Position numbers and translations under genes: made by a program. From positions 1 to 64,000 of the forward strand of contig NZ_JANIJX010000017.1 in the NCBI RefSeq assembly GCF_024580735.1: DNA of 64,000 nt, written 5' to 3'. Origin of the DNA: Brevibacterium moorei. GTDB taxonomy: Bacteria; Actinomycetota; Actinomycetes; Actinomycetales; Brevibacteriaceae. The notes beneath the pieces were generated by a model. The model was not told the origin of the DNA. It was given only the letters and a program-made list of their open reading frames with translations, and did no database searches. Positions 62,403 through 64,000 of the stretch are shown here, piece after piece (position 1 is the first letter of the stretch; the number at the start of each line of letters is the position of its first letter).

Positions 62403-62466
62403 CCTTCGGCCACCGGCGGGAACACTCGATCGGTCCCCACCCGGGACGAACGTAAGGAAGACGGAC

Positions 62467-63255
62467 ATGCGATTCAACGGCAAGCGGACTGCGGGCCTGC
62501 TGGCGGGACTCGCGGCAGCGGGACTGTTGCTGAGCGCCTGCGGGCAGGGGACCTCGGACGCCAAGGACGGAAATGGTGAGGAGAAGACCCTGACGGTCTT
62601 CGCCGCCGCCAGCCTGACCCAGACCTTCGACGAACTGGGCAAGACCTTCGAGGGCGAGCACCCCGGCGTGAAGGTCCGCTTCAGCTATGCGGGCTCCTCC
62701 GAACTGGTCACCCAGATCCAGGAGGGCGCGCCGGCCGATGTGTTCGCCTCCGCGGACGAGAAGAACATGCAGAAGGCCACCGATGCCAAGCTGATGGACG
62801 GTACCCCGGTGCCTTTCGCCACGAATGTGCTGACGATCGCCACCGCACCTGACAACCCGAAGAAGATCACGGGGTTCAAGGACCTGACGAAGGACGGCAC
62901 GAGCGTCGTGGTGTGCGCCGAGGGAGTGCCGTGCGGCAACGCCACCAAGACGGTGGAGGACAAGACCGGGGTGAAGCTCAAGCCCGTGAGTGAGGAATCC
63001 AAGGTCACCGATGTGCTGGGCAAGGTCCAGTCCGGTCAGGCCGATGCCGGGCTGGTCTACGTGACCGACGCCAAGGGCGCAGGGGACAAGGTCACCGCCG
63101 TGGACTTCCCCGAATCCGACCAGGCCGTCAACACCTACCCGATCGGCGTCGTGAAAGACGCCAAGCAGGCCGACCTGGCCCGCGAATTCCAGGACATGGT
63201 CACCGGCGAACAGGGCCAGAAGGTCCTCGGCGAAGCGGGCTTCGGCAAGCCGTGA
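62467..63255 (+). CDS. modA: Molybdate ABC transporter substrate-binding lipoprotein
   Basis: A 262-residue extracellular molybdate-binding protein. The signal peptide ends in lipobox LLSAC with the anchoring Cys at 25. The body has [50 protein letters not shown] and GLVYVTDAK (each a known ModA region; quoted in part). AAGGAAG lies 6 bases before the ATG at 62467; upstream in-frame sequence is not a signal peptide. It delivers molybdate to ModB. Its stop overlaps the modB start by 4 bases. Confidence 0.94.
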   Translation: MRFNGKRTAGLLAGLAAAGLLLSACGQGTSDAKDGNGEEKTLTVFAAASLTQTFDELGKTFEGEHPGVKVRFSYAGSSELVTQIQEGAPADVFASADEKNMQKATDAKLMDGTPVPFATNVLTIATAPDNPKKITGFKDLTKDGTSVVVCAEGVPCGNATKTVEDKTGVKLKPVSEESKVTDVLGKVQSGQADAGLVYVTDAKGAGDKVTAVDFPESDQAVNTYPIGVVKDAKQADLAREFQDMVTGEQGQKVLGEAGFGKP

Positions 63256-64000
63256 GGTCTGAGCCGGGGGCAGGCGGACGTGGACCGGCGGGGGTTCCCC
63301 TGCCGCGCTGGCTGTGGGTGCCGGCCGGGCTCGCCGCCCTGCTCGTGCTCCTGCCCCTGGCCGGCCTGCTCAGCCGAGTCGACTACACCCACTTCTGGTC
63401 GCTGGTGACCAGCGAGTCGGCGCTCACCGCGCTGCGCCTGTCACTGCTCACCGCCACGGTCGCGACCCTCATCTGCCTGCTGCTGGGGGTGCCCTTGGCA
63501 CTGGTCTTCGCCCGGACGAGGTTTCCCGGACGGTCCGTCCTGCGCTCGCTGACGCTGCTGCCGCTGGTACTGCCGCCCGTGGTCGGCGGTATCGCCCTGC
63601 TCTTCACCTTCGGGCGGATGGGCCTGGTCGGACGGCAGCTGGAAGCCGTGGGCATCCACATCGCATTCTCGACCGTGGCGGTGATCCTGGCGCAGGCATT
63701 CGTCGCCCTGCCCTTCATGGTGATGACCGTCGAGGGGGCGCTCAACAGTCTGGACAGCCGGTTCGAACTGGCGGCCCTGGCCCTGGGTGCCAAGCCGGGA
63801 TACGTGCTGCGCCGCGTCACCCTGCCCGTGCTGGGGCCGGCGCTGGTGTCGGGGACGGTGCTGTGCTTCGCCCGGGCGCTGGGGGAGTTCGGCGCTACCG
63901 TGACCTTCGCCGGGTCCCTGCAGGGCACCACCAGGACCCTGCCCCTGGAGATCTACCTGACCCGGGAGACGGATTCGGATGCGGCGGTGGCCATGTCGAT
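63252..64000 (+). CDS. modB: Molybdate ABC transporter permease, partial (runs off window)
   Basis: The gene starts with GTG at 63252 inside the modA stop (GTGA) and continues without a stop to the window end, 249 codons. After a Gly/Pro-rich start come hydrophobic helices ([34 protein letters not shown]), the conserved [15 protein letters not shown], and the coupling loop [20 protein letters not shown] followed by [14 protein letters not shown], all typical of ModB. The modC ATPase gene is presumably next, or fused, to the right of the window. Confidence 0.93.
   Translation, partial: MRSEPGAGGRGPAGVPLPRWLWVPAGLAALLVLLPLAGLLSRVDYTHFWSLVTSESALTALRLSLLTATVATLICLLLGVPLALVFARTRFPGRSVLRSLTLLPLVLPPVVGGIALLFTFGRMGLVGRQLEAVGIHIAFSTVAVILAQAFVALPFMVMTVEGALNSLDSRFELAALALGAKPGYVLRRVTLPVLGPALVSGTVLCFARALGEFGATVTFAGSLQGTTRTLPLEIYLTRETDSDAAVAMS

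Noticed and set aside
62284-62466. Molybdenum-cofactor riboswitch
   Set aside because: A hairpin and a long leader are present, but I could not recognise the conserved core by eye, so it is listed only as a possible structured leader.

Overview
The window is high-GC DNA from an actinobacterium. The signs are many GTG starts, 4-base stop/start overlaps, a DUF222/HNH endonuclease, and several genes whose start codon lies 6-7 bases after a TANNNT box, as in leaderless transcripts. I cannot name the genus from sequence alone. There are no rRNA or tRNA genes and no CRISPR array.

Layout. 1-1.4 kb: the end of an IS3-type element inserted into a DUF222/HNH endonuclease gene. 1.7-9.0 kb: histidine utilisation genes (hutI-hutH-hutF, an IclR-type regulator, hutU). 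9.1-10.3 kb: an FAD monooxygenase. 10.4-17.2 kb: an operon of lower GC for sugar-amine (Amadori product) catabolism, with FrlB-like deglycase, FrlD-like kinase, an amino-acid-type ABC importer, an ornithine-cyclodeaminase-family protein and a LacI regulator. 17.3-19.9 kb: a SHOCT-domain membrane protein and a NarL/DesK two-component pair. 20.0-21.6 kb: an NCS1 permease. 21.7-30.8 kb: a LysR regulator divergent from an amine oxidase / ALDH7 / TPP-enzyme operon, then two tandem APC permeases.

From 31.8 kb to the right end the window is one large molybdenum-hydroxylase and nitrogen-heterocycle region. It holds nearly all of molybdenum-cofactor synthesis (moeB, a mog-moaE fusion, moaA, moaD, mocA, moeA, moaC) and molybdate uptake (modA, modB, a HTH-TOBE protein). 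It holds a three-subunit form II Mo hydroxylase (coxM/S/L type) with its maturation set (MoxR ATPase, VWA protein, XdhC, CoxG) and two NCS2 purine/pyrimidine permeases. A PucR regulator is present, together with an amidase, an ATP-dependent hydantoinase pair (HyuA/HyuB), carbamate kinase, and an FdrA-DUF1116 fusion plus DUF2877 protein related to the E. coli oxamate carbamoyltransferase AllFGH.

The parts suggest one pathway. NCS2 permeases import an N-heterocycle and the Mo hydroxylase oxidises it. HyuAB opens a hydantoin-type ring at the cost of ATP. The AllFGH-like enzyme then releases the carbamoyl group as carbamoyl phosphate, and carbamate kinase recovers ATP. The substrate is not known. 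This is the strongest candidate in the window for an undescribed system. A second notable point is a 16-bp palindrome shared by the hutI, hutU and NCS1-permease upstream regions, which suggests the NCS1 permease belongs to the histidine/urocanate regulon.
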